Shown here in pieces: positions 44,801 through 55,187 of a stretch of 64,000 nucleotides of DNA. The first letter of the stretch is position 1. Every line of letters starts with the position of its first letter. The notes beneath the pieces are model-generated. The model saw only the letters and a program-made list of their open reading frames with translations. It had not been told where the DNA came from and searched no databases. This stretch comes from Megaustenia siamemsis (lineage: Eukaryota > Mollusca > Gastropoda > Stylommatophora > Ariophantidae). The stretch covers positions 70,977,746 through 71,041,745 of the forward strand of contig JAVIAB010000124.1 in the NCBI GenBank assembly GCA_032433765.1. Reading direction: 5' to 3'. Position numbers and translations under genes: made by a program.

Positions 44801-45335
44801 CAGTGTATAGATTGAACAAGCTTGTGATAGGATGCATCCCTGTCTTACTCCTCTTTTTATATTAATGGGTGTAGACTTCTCTTTATTATATTTTTCATAC
44901 TTTATACTTTTCATTGTTTGTATAGCTTTGTCCACCTCAGGTCTTACGATTTTATAGCCTGATGTACATTTTATAACTGGTTTCTTGTCCCTTTGGTCAT
45001 GAAATAGTTCTGTTATATATTCCTGCCATCTATCTATTATATTTGTATTGTCTGTTAGCATTTTTCCTTTTTGTCTGCAATGCATCCGCTTTCTGTGGCT
45101 TTTTAATTTTTATTAGTCATTCTCTTTATTTCTGTGTGCGTTCCTCTTAAGTCTTGTTTTCTTTCCATAGTTTCTATTTCTATACATTTTTGGCTGAGCC
45201 AGTCTTCTTTTGCCTTTTTGCACATTATGCGTATTTCATTATTTATTTTATTGTATTGGGCAGTGTTCTTCACTAGTCTCCTTTCTTCCATTTTTTTCTA
45301 GGATGGTGTTAGTTTTCCATTTTTGTTTCAGTTCT

Positions 45336-45664
45336 TTATCAACATTCACACACATCTTTTTTTAATCTTCCTTTTGTTCTGTTGTCATCTAGAGTTCAGC
45401 AAAGAGCTACTCTAAGTATAGGTATCAGTGAACTCTCTAGGATCTCTGTAGTGATGTCATTAGTTCAGGTTTCCTTGTGAAGATCTTTGTTAGAGATAAT
45501 GTTAGGCCAATAAACACCCACAACGCCTCACTCATTATTAGATCATTTCCTTTGGACTGTCCTTCCTAATCACACACTTGGTGATAAAGAGTCAGAATGT
45601 AGATATTTTTGTGGGTTCCAAGATGACTGCAGGTGTACTACAACTATAAATATCTGTTTAACTG
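45336..45664. other. intron stretch without recognised content
   Basis: Nothing identified between LINE B and the 65-bp duplication. Confidence 0.35.
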
Positions 45665-45796
45665 TTGTGATGATCAATGTGCTGTTACCACATGTTGACA
45701 TTTTAACAAAATATTGTCATTTAAACAAAATGTGATGATCAATGTGCTGTTACCACATGCTGACATTTTAACAAAATATTGTCATTTAAACAAGTA
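45665..45796 (+). repeat. 65-bp tandem duplication next to exon 3
   Basis: TGTGATGATCAATGTGCTGT followed by TACCACATG and an AT-rich half occurs at 45,666 and again at 45,731 with one or two changes. It ends about 45 bp from the donor site of exon 3. Confidence 0.85.
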
Positions 45797-45840
45797 TGAA
45801 ATAACACAACAACAAATAACCTAATAAAAACCTGACAAAC

Positions 45841-46037
45841 CTTCTGATGTAAATCAGCATTCTCTTTTTCCAAAATCAGATTTTCCTGCTCAAGCTCTTG
45901 AACTCTGAGCATGTGTTCCTGCAGCTGAAGAGATGACCGTTGCAGCTGTCGGTTCTCAAACTCCAACTTATTTATATGTGAGTTTTGGCTGTTACTGATT
46001 CATGGAGACGTTTGTTCTCTCTTTCTAGATCCTTCAC
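45841..46037 (-). CDS. CCDC88: CCDC88-family exon 3 of this window (with apparent frameshift)
   Basis: The acceptor TGACTCAG follows a run of T and precedes GTGAAGGATCTAG (VKDLERENKRLHESVTAKTH). The donor is GTTTGT after ENADLHQK. After the break the protein continues NKLEFENRQLQRSS and then VQELEQENLILEKENADLHQ. This matches Girdin ENKILHESIKETSSKLSK-IEFE and ALEQENSELERENRKLKK. The two halves are in different frames: a stop lies in CACATATAAATAAG (plus 45,967-45,980). The exon is 197 nt, and its neighbours demand a multiple of three, so one base appears to be missing. A 29-nt internal intron could also restore the frame, but it would be very short and would remove conserved residues. Confidence 0.82.
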
Positions 46038-46602
46038 CTGAGTCATACCAAAAAAATCTGTGTCTTTGGAGAACAAGATAACTACATCTGGTGCCCTAAT
46101 GTCAAACAAAACTACTAATACTCCAAACAGCACAAACACATATACACATCCATATTTTATCTTATTGCATGGTATTATTAATCTGACTCAATAACTTTAA
46201 GACTCACCCTCAAATATAAGATTGTGACCACAGCAGTCATTAAATCAAACTATGTACATAAATGTATACATATTATATATGCATTATTTTTCATCTTCAG
46301 CAAAACATTTTTCACTGCTTTATGGTGGAGCTCAGGATAACTTGAGTATAATAACTCATTATCAAGTAGTGCAGCCTAGGTTGTCCACTGACATACACCT
46401 AATGATAGCTCATTATTGCCATTTACACACTAAGATCTATCAGGTCTACAGGCAAAGAATGTGCCATCAGGCATTGAACAAATAAGAGTAGATTTTACAG
46501 AAGAAATAGTGCCTAAGACGGTGGCTGCGAGACTAAGAAATTGACAAAGAAAATGTTAAGTTTATATAATAAGATTTATTAAGAAATATAGCATGTTCAC
46601 AC
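46038..46602. other. intron stretch without recognised content
   Basis: Upstream of exon 3. Apart from the polypyrimidine tract of that exon's acceptor nothing is identified. Confidence 0.4.
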
Positions 46603-46614
46603 AAAGTAATAATA
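46603..46614 (+). repeat. target-site duplication, left copy (SINE copy 2)
   Basis: AAAGTAATAATA, exact second copy at 46,881-46,892. Confidence 0.9.
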
Positions 46615-46880
46615 AAAAAAAAAAAAAAGTAAAGTACCCCCGTCACGCCAAGTGGCGTATAGGGAAATATGGTGTTAGTGACCCTATATTTTACAGACCT
46701 TCAGCACATGATTTTTGGGGTAATGTGGTCGGTATTACGCCCGTGCTGCTTTACTTTCCGAGAAAAAAATCCGGTACCCATTTAAGGCTGGGTGAACCCG
46801 AAAGCCGTCGGTTGGGATCGAACTCTACCTCTTGTCCTTTGTAGTCCAATTCACTAACCACTGAGATATCGCGGCTCCCT
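46615..46880 (-). mobile_element. tRNA-derived SINE, copy 2
   Basis: On the minus strand it begins AGGGAGCCGCGATATCTCAG, with B box GAGTTCGATCCC (better preserved than in copy 1), then CGACCACATTACCCCAAAAA and TATACGCCACTTGGCGTGAC. It ends TACTTTACTTTTTT. It is flanked by a perfect 12-bp duplication. It lies in the intron upstream of exon 3 and in the sense orientation of the host gene. Confidence 0.92.
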
Positions 46881-46969
46881 AAAGTAATAATAGATTATAT
46901 AAATTCAGTTGTGATGCTAAAAGGGATGGATAGATGTTTTACATTTAATTTCAATGCTGTGGTTTTTTT

Positions 46970-47632
46970 AAGGCAACAAAAGAACTTTGCTTATGATGCA
47001 GTCTTTACTGCTAAGAGTAAAAATGAGTTACAAGAAATGTTAGACATTATAGTAAAGAAATGCAAAAATAAAGGACACAGCCTTTATAGCAAAAAGGCAG
47101 AAGTAATGGTAGCAACAAAGAAAAGACATCGCAGCAATGCACAAAAAGACAAGTGGAACATTATTAAAACAGGTAAATGAATTTAAATAACTGGGAACAA
47201 CGTTAATTAACCGCAGATGGTAGATATACAACAGAGGCGAGATGTAGAATGGCTCAGGCAAAAGCAGCTTTCCAAAAAAATGAGGAAGATACTATGTAAT
47301 TCATTTTTGTCAATAGAAACAAAAAAAGGTGCTTAAATGTTATGCCAGTCTTAACATATGGATGTGAATCATGGACAATAGGACAACAGACAAGAAAATC
47401 ACTGGAGGCTGTAGAAATGTGGTTTTACAGAAGAATGTTGAGAATACCATGGACATCTAAGAAGAGTAATGAATACATTTTGAAAGAAGCCAAAGCAAAA
47501 GTGCTAATATTCAAACTTAGGAAGAAACAATCATAATTTTTGGCCATGTAATGAGAAGGGAACAGATGGAATATATTGTGACAACTGGGAAAATTGAGGG
47601 ATGAAGAGATAGAGGTGAAGCAAAGAGAAAAG
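46970..47632 (+). mobile_element. LINE A fragment, both ends truncated
   Basis: [20 protein letters not shown], then KKAEVMVATKK, then YGCESWTIGQQTRKSLEAVE and FYRRMLRIPWTSKKSNEYIL. It breaks off at REK near 47,632, before the TGA tail. There are frameshifts near 47,200 and 47,340. Confidence 0.85.
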
Positions 47633-47778
47633 ATGGTCCACCTTGCAGGTTGTGTTTGGCCCTCGGCTAACAATAGTCTGCACCACACTGGAGTAAAATA
47701 TCTCTCTTGTTTACAGATAGTTTGATTATTTGCCATTTGATCCCATGACACATAGTGTGGGCTATGTTACGGATAGAG

Positions 47779-47960
47779 TTACCTAGTCTTTCTGTTTGTT
47801 CTTTTCTTTTTAATTAGACTCACTTTCTCTTTATTCAGATGAGCTGCCAAATTATCTGCTAAGGCATCTACATCCTTTGCGTCAGGCTCTACTTTCAAGT
47901 CTTTGTCTTTGTTGACGCAAAATTTCTGAGGCGTCACATATCTCTTTTTTTTTTTCAATG
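47779..47960 (-). CDS. unidentified short open frame (possible exon or retro-fragment)
   Basis: The minus frame reads RYVTPQKFCVNKDKDLKVEP, then DAKDVDALADNLAAHLNKEK, then VSLIKKKRTNRKTR and a TAG. It is strongly charged, with a basic C-terminus and better codon texture than its surroundings. I do not recognise it. A poly(A)-like run lies at its upstream side (plus 47,947-47,960 poly T), which could be an internal A-run. It might be the end of a processed gene copy; a real exon is not excluded. Confidence 0.25.
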
Positions 47961-48539
47961 TGTCCAAAATACACATACTCTCCTCAATGTCTGCAATTAC
48001 TTTTCACACCAAAGGAGTGTCTGATAGCATTGTTTCAACTTCAAACAGTGATGCCACTTGCGATAGTATTCCTGTTTGAAGTCTCACTCAGAACAAACTT
48101 TCTTGACAGTACTGTCATCCTGTGTGTTGCTGTTTGGTGTGGTGTTTTGACCAAAGGTCTCCTTTATATTTAAACATTTATCCTGACATAGGGTAAATCA
48201 ACTAAATTATGGTGGTCCTTAATTTGGCATCTAAATATTTATTTTAAATTAACCTGTTTGAGTTACAGACATGTATTTATTCTGGCAAATTTACTTGTGG
48301 CAATAGAAACAATTAAATTACAAAGCCAATTTTTTTACATAATCAGGGTAATCTAAATGAAAGTTTTATTGTACCTAAAATGGCAACAAATATAACCAAA
48401 CAAAACCAAAAATATGCATTCATGTCATAAATTTTGTAAAAAATTATGACTTAAACCTAAATTGTCTCTTCTGGTGAAATTAATGTTTTACTCGAGGGCA
48501 TCTCATGCATGGAAAAGAATGAAAAACTATAACTGAAAA
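47961..48539. other. intron stretch without recognised content
   Basis: No domain or repeat seen before the LINE B 5' end. Confidence 0.4.
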
Positions 48540-48771
48540 ATTGTTGAACCTAACAGCGGTATTTCAGTGAGTTAGAAAGAGTTTCAAGGTGGCATCCGTG
48601 TGTGGACAGTGTTTTCCGTTACAGCGTGTGTTGTTTCGAAATACGCCGGTTACATGCAGTGTGATTAATATTCTGCTCATGCCCGTCGTGGTTGTTTAAC
48701 TTCTGACAGGCCGGTGGATGGTGGAAATTCTCATTGTTAAGTGAGTATTTATCTTCTTTTCATTCGAGATT

Positions 48772-48790
48772 GACCTATCAGTGATAGGTC
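48772..48790. promoter_or_regulatory. 19-bp palindrome in the LINE B 5' leader
   Basis: GACCTATCAGTGATAGGTC has 9-base arms around one central base, 34 bp before the candidate ATG. It could be a hairpin or a dimeric protein site in the leader. The other LINE B copies are truncated before this point, so conservation cannot be judged here. Confidence 0.5.
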
Positions 48791-51073
48791 ATTATTTTTC
48801 ACTATCGCGCCAAGCAGACGGAAATGTCCATTCCGAATTGTACAAAGTCTGCAACGGTGGATGGGGCAGAAGAGTCAGAAATGACCAACGGCCCAGAAAG
48901 CAAAAACAGCAAAGTGTGTGGTACACAAGAGGCATGTTCAGGACATGAAAGACGAATGGCTGACCACCGTGAAAGAGATTGGAGCCTCATCACGTACTAG
49001 TCCAGAGGAAGCCATGGAGAGGAATTCGAAATTATGTCAGAGAAAAGATCTTAAAATAAGTACTTGGAATGTTAGGACTCTATATCAAGAAGGGAAATTA
49101 GAAAATCTGATTTAAGAAGCAGAACGAATAAATATAGATATCTTAGGCATAACAGAGACAAGATGGAAAGAATGAGGGTACATAGAGGATGAAAAATACA
49201 CATTTATATACTCAGGAAACACAACAGAACATCAAAGGGGGGTAGGAATACTGATAAAAAGAGAGCGACAAAAATATATAAATACCCACTGGACATACAG
49301 TGATAGGATACTAGTCAAGCTGAAAGCAAAACCATTCAACATAGCAATAATACAGACATATGCACCTACTCAAGACTACACAGATGAACAAATAGAGGCA
49401 TACTATGAAGACCTAAATAAAGTTATGAACCAAGTGAAATCTTCAGACATCTTGATTGTAATGGGTAACATGAACGCTAAAGTAGTAAAAGGTAGATACA
49501 AGACCATTATAGGAAATCATGGTTTAGGAAAAAGAAATGACAGAGGAGAAAGATTAATACAATTCTTTGAAGAAAACAGGCTGATAATATGTAACACCTA
49601 CTTTGAGTAAGAGAAAAGGAAACTATACACATGGAAAAGCCATAGAAATAAGAAGAGGAATCAAATAGATTACATAGTAATAAAAGAAAGGTTCCGTAAC
49701 AGTGTAAAGAAAGCCAAAACCTACCCAGGAGCAGATATTAATTTATTTCACAATCCTCTAATGATTAAAATGAAAATCAAACTGAAGAGAAACAAGCAAA
49801 AGTCTAATTCATCAACAGATCCACAAGATATAACAGCTTTAAATTATAAAAAATATTAAAATTTAATAAATATAATAATTTTAAAAAATATTAAAGATAC
49901 CTATGCAATACAAGTAAAGAACACATACCAGAAGCTGCTAGAAGAAGGAATTGAGCAATACAGAAGAGAAAATCCTGATGAAAAAGTAACAACCAAATGG
50001 CAATGCATAAAGAAAAGCATACAAGAAACCTGCGACACCTTACCCAAAAGAGAAAATAACAAAAAACAAAAATGGATAACTAACACAATCTTAGAAAAAA
50101 TGGAAGAAAGGAGACAAGCGAAGAACACTGCCCAATACAATAAAATAGATAATGAAATATGCAAAATGTACAAAAAGGCAAAAGAAGACTGGCTCAGCCA
50201 AAAATGTATAGAAATAGAAACTATGGAAAGCAAACAAGACTTAAGAGGAATGCACACAGAAATAAAGAGAATGACTAATAAAAATACAAAAGCCACAGAA
50301 TGTGGATGCATTGCAGACAAAAAAGGAAAAATGCTAACAGACAATAAAGATATTATAGACAGATGGCAGGAATATATAACAGAACTATTTCATGATCAAA
50401 GGGACAAGAAACCAGTTATAAGCTATCAGGCTATAAAATCTTAAAATCTGAGGTGGAAAAAGCTATAAAAACAATAAAAAAGGGAAAAGCAGCAGGACCT
50501 GACATTATACAGATAGAGATGATACAGGCACTAGAAGATTTTGGCATTGAAGTGATTACAGACATATGCAACGACATATACCACACAGGATACATACCAA
50601 ATGAACTAAAAACATAAACTTTCATTGCATTGCCTAAAAAGAATGGTGCAGTTGAATGCAGTGACTTTAGAACAATAAGTCTAATGAGCCATGTTACAAA
50701 AATCTTGCTAAAAGTTATACAAGGAAGGATTCAGAATAAAATCAATACTGAATTAGATGAGCAGCAATTTGGATTTAGGAAAAATAGCGGATTTAGGAAA
50801 AATAGCGGACAAAATAAGTCATATTCTGCATGAGAACATTAATTGAAAAGAATACTGAAGTAAACAAACCAATATATGCCTGCTTCATAGACTACACCAA
50901 AGCTTTTGATAGAGTACACCACAAACAACTTATAGAATGCCTAAAAGAGATACATCTAGATGACATGGACATACGACTAATATGTAATCTATACTGGGAG
51001 CAAACAGCAATAATAAGATATAACAAAGAGAACTCTACACCCATTGATATAAAAAGAGGAGTAAGACAAGGAT

Positions 51074-51439
51074 CTAATAAAGAAAAGACGATGGTCATAT
51101 GTTGGACATGTGATGAGAAGAGATAATAACCGAATAATAAAGCAAGCCCTCATGAGGGAAACAACAGGTAAGAGAAAAAGAGGAAGACCCAGAGAGACAC
51201 TGAAAAGAACATTGATGAGAGAGGCAAGAGCAGCAGGAACCGGCTCCCTCAATGAGATAGAGCTGCTTGCACAGAACAGAGACAAATGGCGAGATTTGAT
51301 AAAATATCTTTAAAAGAATTGAAAATGGCTAGAAAAAAAAATTCAGATTAGAGAGAAAGTATCTTGGTCTATTCAGATTAGAGAGGGAGTATCTATATGG
51401 GCCGGCTACGGTTCAAAAGGTCAATAGATAGATAGATAG
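51074..51439 (+). mobile_element. LINE D 3' fragment with (GATA)n tail, inserted in LINE B
   Basis: Frame RRWSYVGHVMRRDNNRIIKQ, KRKRGRPRETLKRTLMREAR, LAQNRDKWRDLIKYL then TAA at 51,311. A 110-bp 3' part holds two copies of ATTCAGATTAGAGAG, then GGCCGGCTACGGTTCAAAAG and (GATA)n. The duplicated target AAGACARGGAT (10 of 11 identical) is at 51,063-51,073 and 51,440-51,450. Confidence 0.9.
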
Positions 51440-52592
51440 AAGACAGGGATGCATCCTATCACCAAGCTTGTTGAATCTATACACTGAACAAATCTTTAAA
51501 AACATCATAGAGATGCCGGGCCTAAACATTAATGGAAAGATAATCAATAACCTAAGATATGCTGATGATACTGTACTACCAGCAGAAAATCCTGAAGATC
51601 TACAACAATTACTTAATAAAATAAACATGATAAGCAAAAAATATGGACTAGATATGAATATCAAAAAGACTAAAACTATGATCATAAACAAAGGAAATAC
51701 TCAAAACCCACAAGTGGATATCAAAATTGAAGGAATAGACCTGGAGACAGTTCAGAACTACAACTACCTTGGACATACTATAACCAGTGATGGAAAATGT
51801 ACAACTGAAATAAACAAAAGAATAGGAATGGCAAAAAGTAATTTTAATATCATGAAGAACATACTAACATCAAAACAAATAACACCAGGGCTAAAACTAA
51901 GAATAGCAATCTGTTACAGCTTCTCAATATTCCTATATGGTGCAGAAACATAGACATTAGACAAGAAAACAGAACAGAGAATTGAAGCCTTTGAAATGTG
52001 GATATATAGAAGAATAGGTAGAATTGGATGGAAGGAAAAGAAAACAAACGACGAAGTCTTAAAACAACTAAAAATGAAAAGAGAACTACTAAACACAATT
52101 CAAACAAGACAAATGCGATTTTTGGGCCATGTTAAAAGACACAACAGCCTACTAAAAGTAATCCTGGAGGGGAAAATACAAGGTAAAATAGGCAGAGGCG
52201 GACCAAGACTAACATGGACGAGAAATATCAAAAGATGGACAAATCAGCCTATGACAACCTGCACCATTAAAGCAAGAGACAGAGCAGAATGGCGCTCCAT
52301 GGTAGCCAACCTTCGTTGTGGAGATGGCACTCGATGATGATGATGATTGATGATGAGAAAGAAAAAATAAGTGATTCTGCCACAAGGGGAGAAATAATTT
52401 GCTACCACAATATATACATATAACAGCCAAAGATCTAGCTTCGGGGCACTAGGAAGTCCAGCAGAATGATGGAACATATATGTCACAGAATTGCTGCCTA
52501 ACCTTATTCATGATTACAAAAAAAAGTTGTTGCTTCCCCACAATGCACCATGAGATAAATGGGAGGGACAAGGCATAACATAAAAATTGTCA

Positions 52593-52760
52593 ATATATAC
52601 ATGTTAACAGCATTGTAGCTGATTTAGTATTGTAGCTGAATATATTTATGTTAACAGCATTGTAGCTGATTTAGTATTGTAGCTGAATATATTTATGTTA
52701 ACAGCATTGTAGCTGATTTAGTATTGTAGCTGAATATATTTATGTTAACAGCATTGTAGC
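52593..52760 (+). repeat. 47-bp tandem repeat, about 3.4 units
   Basis: The unit contains TTAACAGCATTGTAGCTGAT and TTAGTATTGTAGCTGAATAT. Units are identical or nearly so, so the array is recent. Confidence 0.93.
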
Positions 52761-52943
52761 ATCCACTTTAAAGCTGTGACAATTAATGGAGGAACAATGA
52801 AAAAAGAAAATAGAAAAAATGGTATTGTCAAAGCTTTATGTAATTAATGGATGGCACAAATTGTCCTGTGACATTTAATGCGTGATAAGTGTTATTAACA
52901 TAACAATACACTAAAAGCTCTCAACACACCACAGTGATATTAC

Positions 52944-53168
52944 TTTTATATCATTTGACTTTTCACTCCTCTCTCTGAGCTGGCTCAATGTTTCAGATAG
53001 TTGTTCTATTTCCTTCTCCAACTCCTTAATATGCTGCTCTGACTTCTCATTTGAAGTGTCTAAAGCTTTCCTTAAGTTGTCTTTCTCTTCTCTGGCAAAG
53101 GACAACTCACTCTCCACCTGAATGACTTGCTGAGCAAATTTGTATGAACTAGATTGGAGTTTTTCTAC
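52944..53168 (-). CDS. CCDC88: CCDC88-family exon 2 of this window
   Basis: This is a 225-nt exon of 75 codons, phase 0 to 0. The acceptor is GTGTTGCAG before GTAGAAAAAC (VEKLQ) and the donor is GTAATATC after SEKSNDIK. It reads VEKLQSSSYKFAQQVIQVES, then SFAREEKDNLRKAL, then QHIKELEKEIEQLSETLSQL. The heptad pattern is continuous and the frame unbroken. It aligns with the Girdin block VEILENE...ENSERQIKILEQENEHL. It joins KKK of the upstream exon to VKDLERENK of the next without a gap relative to the vertebrate protein, which supports the chosen borders. Confidence 0.9.
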
Positions 53169-53659
53169 CTGCAACACATACACAAAAATGTAAAAAAAAG
53201 AAAAAAAAAAAAGAAAAGTCACAAGTTCTGCCACACAGAATTGATACACTATTACTTATTGTTGTTAATCTTATTAATTATTGTTGTTAAAACAAATTTA
53301 GCCAAAATTCTGATTGAAGAAGCTGAAAATATGCTGAGAATTAACTCTTCATAGATCAACAACTTTGATGAGAAACTAAAGTGTCAGCACTTCTTTTCTA
53401 CAGTCAGCATATCTGTGAGACCAGAAACGTGATATAGATTTGTCATACAGGCAAGAAAGGGCCAGGGAAATTATGGATAGTGGGTATAATTTTATACTTT
53501 AAAAGGAAGGTGTTGAAAATTAGCAATCTGTTGCTATAAGTTACAAAGTGGCACTGTCTAGCAAAAGAAGTGAATAAAGACTTTGTTGCTTTCAAAGAAT
53601 ATTGGATTATTCTTATGCTCTATTATAGTAACTTAAATCCATCAAGATTACATCACATA
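53169..53659. other. intron stretch without recognised content
   Basis: Includes an A-rich run near 53,193-53,213 just upstream of exon 2's acceptor; otherwise nothing identified. Confidence 0.4.
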
Positions 53660-53991
53660 TCTCTACCTCGTCCATCACCTTTCTAGATCTGATCGTCTTC
53701 TTGGATACCTCCAGCCTCCACCTTCTATAAACATACAAACACCCACTGTTATCTTTTCTACACCTCATCTCACTGCAGATATTAGATTCCATTTTCTCAG
53801 TTATTACGTCTTTGTTGTATCTGCCAGGATGATCAAGATTTTCTCCTACAGGCCCACCTGATGTTAAGTTTCTTTAGGCGTTGTCTCTATCCTGACTCTA
53901 TTCTCCAATGAGCTCTCGTCATTTCCTGGCTGATGGCACTCACCCCATCCACCCGCTATTCCTCTGATAGGACCATATTTACCCTCACAAC

Positions 53992-54573
53992 TTGGCTGCA
54001 GCGAGGATCCTTAACCAGTGCCACTCCATTCTCCACTCAGATCTCACTACCCATCTACTTTTCAGTGGTTCTCCTTTCGTTGCCTTCAAATGCGATAGGA
54101 GTCTGAGAGACATTCTTCTCATGAGACGCCTCCCCCACTCAAATCACAAACACCTTGGCACTGTTCGTTGTGGGCATCGAGTTTGCAGAACTTGTGACCA
54201 TGTGTTTTGTACTGATTCCGTCATGTTCCCTAATAGGCGATTCAACATCAAGAAGAGATTTACATGTGTGTCACGGAATATCATCTACGCCATAATATGT
54301 AAGCATTGCCAGATGACGTATGTGGGCGATTCTAGACGATGCCTGAGTGACAGATTTTGTGAGCATCTTCGTGATGTTGCGGAAAAGGCCGGCAGCCCGG
54401 TGTCTGCCCATTTCAACTCCTATGTCCATAATGGTAAACCTGACATGCAAGTTACTGGCATTGTTTCATGTCACTCGAGCAATTGCAGCCAGTTCACCCT
54501 TGAGAATCGTCTCATTGCCCAGTTGGGTTCACTGTTACCCTGTGGCATGAACATATCACTCTCATACACATAG
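53992..54573 (+). CDS. Penelope-like GIY-YIG endonuclease domain, open frame (partial protein)
   Basis: A 193-residue frame open to its stop. The first 40 residues are the linker after the reverse transcriptase; the Cys-His-rich CGHRVCRTCDHVFC sits at about residues 60-73, the YAI/YVG pair at about 103-117, then the R and H (SDRFCEH) and the E (LENRL) that complete the catalytic set. The domain is intact while the upstream polymerase is broken, so it is the remaining open part of a dead element and not evidence of a host gene. Confidence 0.8.
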   Translation: MAAARILNQCHSILHSDLTTHLLFSGSPFVAFKCDRSLRDILLMRRLPHSNHKHLGTVRCGHRVCRTCDHVFCTDSVMFPNRRFNIKKRFTCVSRNIIYAIICKHCQMTYVGDSRRCLSDRFCEHLRDVAEKAGSPVSAHFNSYVHNGKPDMQVTGIVSCHSSNCSQFTLENRLIAQLGSLLPCGMNISLSYT

Positions 54574-55017
54574 GACACCTACTACACATTTCTTACCCCC
54601 CATGCGCTACCAAACCTATATATGTATGTATATTTGTCTGCATATGTATTGGAAATTTGGACACCTTAGAGTTTTCTTTGTTTGCTTTGTGGTAATATAT
54701 ACACACTTTCTTGCACATCTGTTCAGTGTGCACACCCACAGTAAGATATACACATTCATACGTATCTTGTACCCACCTCCCCATACTTTTAGAACTCTTC
54801 CTTTTTATTTCTCACCTGACTGCCTGGTCAATGAGATATATAGTTGGTCAGCCCGCCCACCTATTTTAGTTCAGTCAGAGGCTGACCAAGTTCTGGACCA
54901 CTGGGAAGTAACCTTTTTTTTATTTCCTTTCTTGAGTATCTTACATATTATCACCATGTAGTTAGATTTGTGTATATATTCTTATATATATTTTTGTGTT
55001 GTTGTTTGTTATTCCAG

Positions 55018-55050
55018 CTGAAGGCCTACTTGGCCGAAACATGGATTTTT
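55018..55050 (+). ncRNA. hammerhead-like motif at the Penelope element's end
   Basis: CAGCTGAAGGCCTACTTGGC then CGAAACATGG contains CTGA, a GGCC-loop-GGCC stem and GAAAC. The CTGANGA core is incomplete, so activity is unlikely. Confidence 0.45.
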
Positions 55051-55187
55051 GTTTTGTTACTCACCTACATAAAGCTGTAACTATACCACATTTTTGAGGT
55101 ATCAAATAATTGTTTCATCTATATTTTAAGAGATATTTTATAAAACTCAAATGGAAATAGTTTTATGTGCATGACCAAAGAGAGAAA

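Larger units (their letters stand above)
43648..45335 (-). mobile_element. LINE B copy split by a 480-bp insertion
   Basis: 5' part on minus: MEERRLVKNTAQYNKINNEI, DWLSQKCIEIETMERKQDLR, then KKPVIKCTSGYKIVRPEVDK and a shortcut to STPINIKRGVRQGCILSQAC. 3' part: SDGKCTTEINKRIGMAKSNF, TSKQITSGLKLRIEKCYVFS, FEMWIYRRIGRIGWKEKK. The tail is GGCACTCGATGATGATTATG (plus 43,648-43,675). Most of the finger/palm region is deleted and the YADD site is broken. Confidence 0.88.
48540..52345 (+). mobile_element. LINE B, near full-length copy (RTE-like), split by LINE D
   Basis: A GC-richer 5' leader (48,560-48,823) precedes a candidate start ATG at 48,824 (MSIPNCTKSATVDGAEESEM). The endonuclease follows: KISTWNVRTLYQEGKLENLI, ILGITETRWKE, RGVGILIKRE, VMGNMNAKVV, RNQIDYIVIKERFRNSV and GADINLFHNP. 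Then the linker QKCIEIETMESKQDLRGMHT, RT motifs [67 protein letters not shown] (51,550), and the C-terminus to CGDGTR with TGA tail at 52,335. Endonuclease residues GD.N and SDH are changed to GN.N and LFH, and several shifts exist, so it is inactive. Confidence 0.93.
53660..55085 (+). mobile_element. Penelope-like element remnant (RT C-terminus, GIY-YIG endonuclease)
   Basis: RT end region: ITFLDLIVFLD, then QLLRLCCICQDDQDFLLQAH and LSFFRRCLYPDSILQ, with stops. The linker and GIY-YIG domain are open from 53,992 to 54,573: HLGTVRCGHRVCRTCDHVFC, then IIYAIICKHCQMTYVGDSRR (YAI..YVG core), LSDRFCEHLRDVAEKAGSPV, SAHFNSYVHNGKP, and ENRLIAQLGSLLPCGMN. The Cys-rich stretch before the domain is typical of the family. 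The 500-bp tail ends with a hammerhead-like motif at 55,018. Confidence 0.85.

Noticed and set aside
45950..46010. A 29-nt mini-intron in CCDC88 exon 3 instead of a frameshift
   Set aside because: GT and AG are available and the frame would close, but 29 nt is below usual intron size and it would delete residues that align with Girdin.
48772..48790. A cloned tetracycline operator (vector contamination)
   Set aside because: Only the 13-bp core agrees, the flanks differ, and the surrounding sequence is a LINE leader with no vector sequence.
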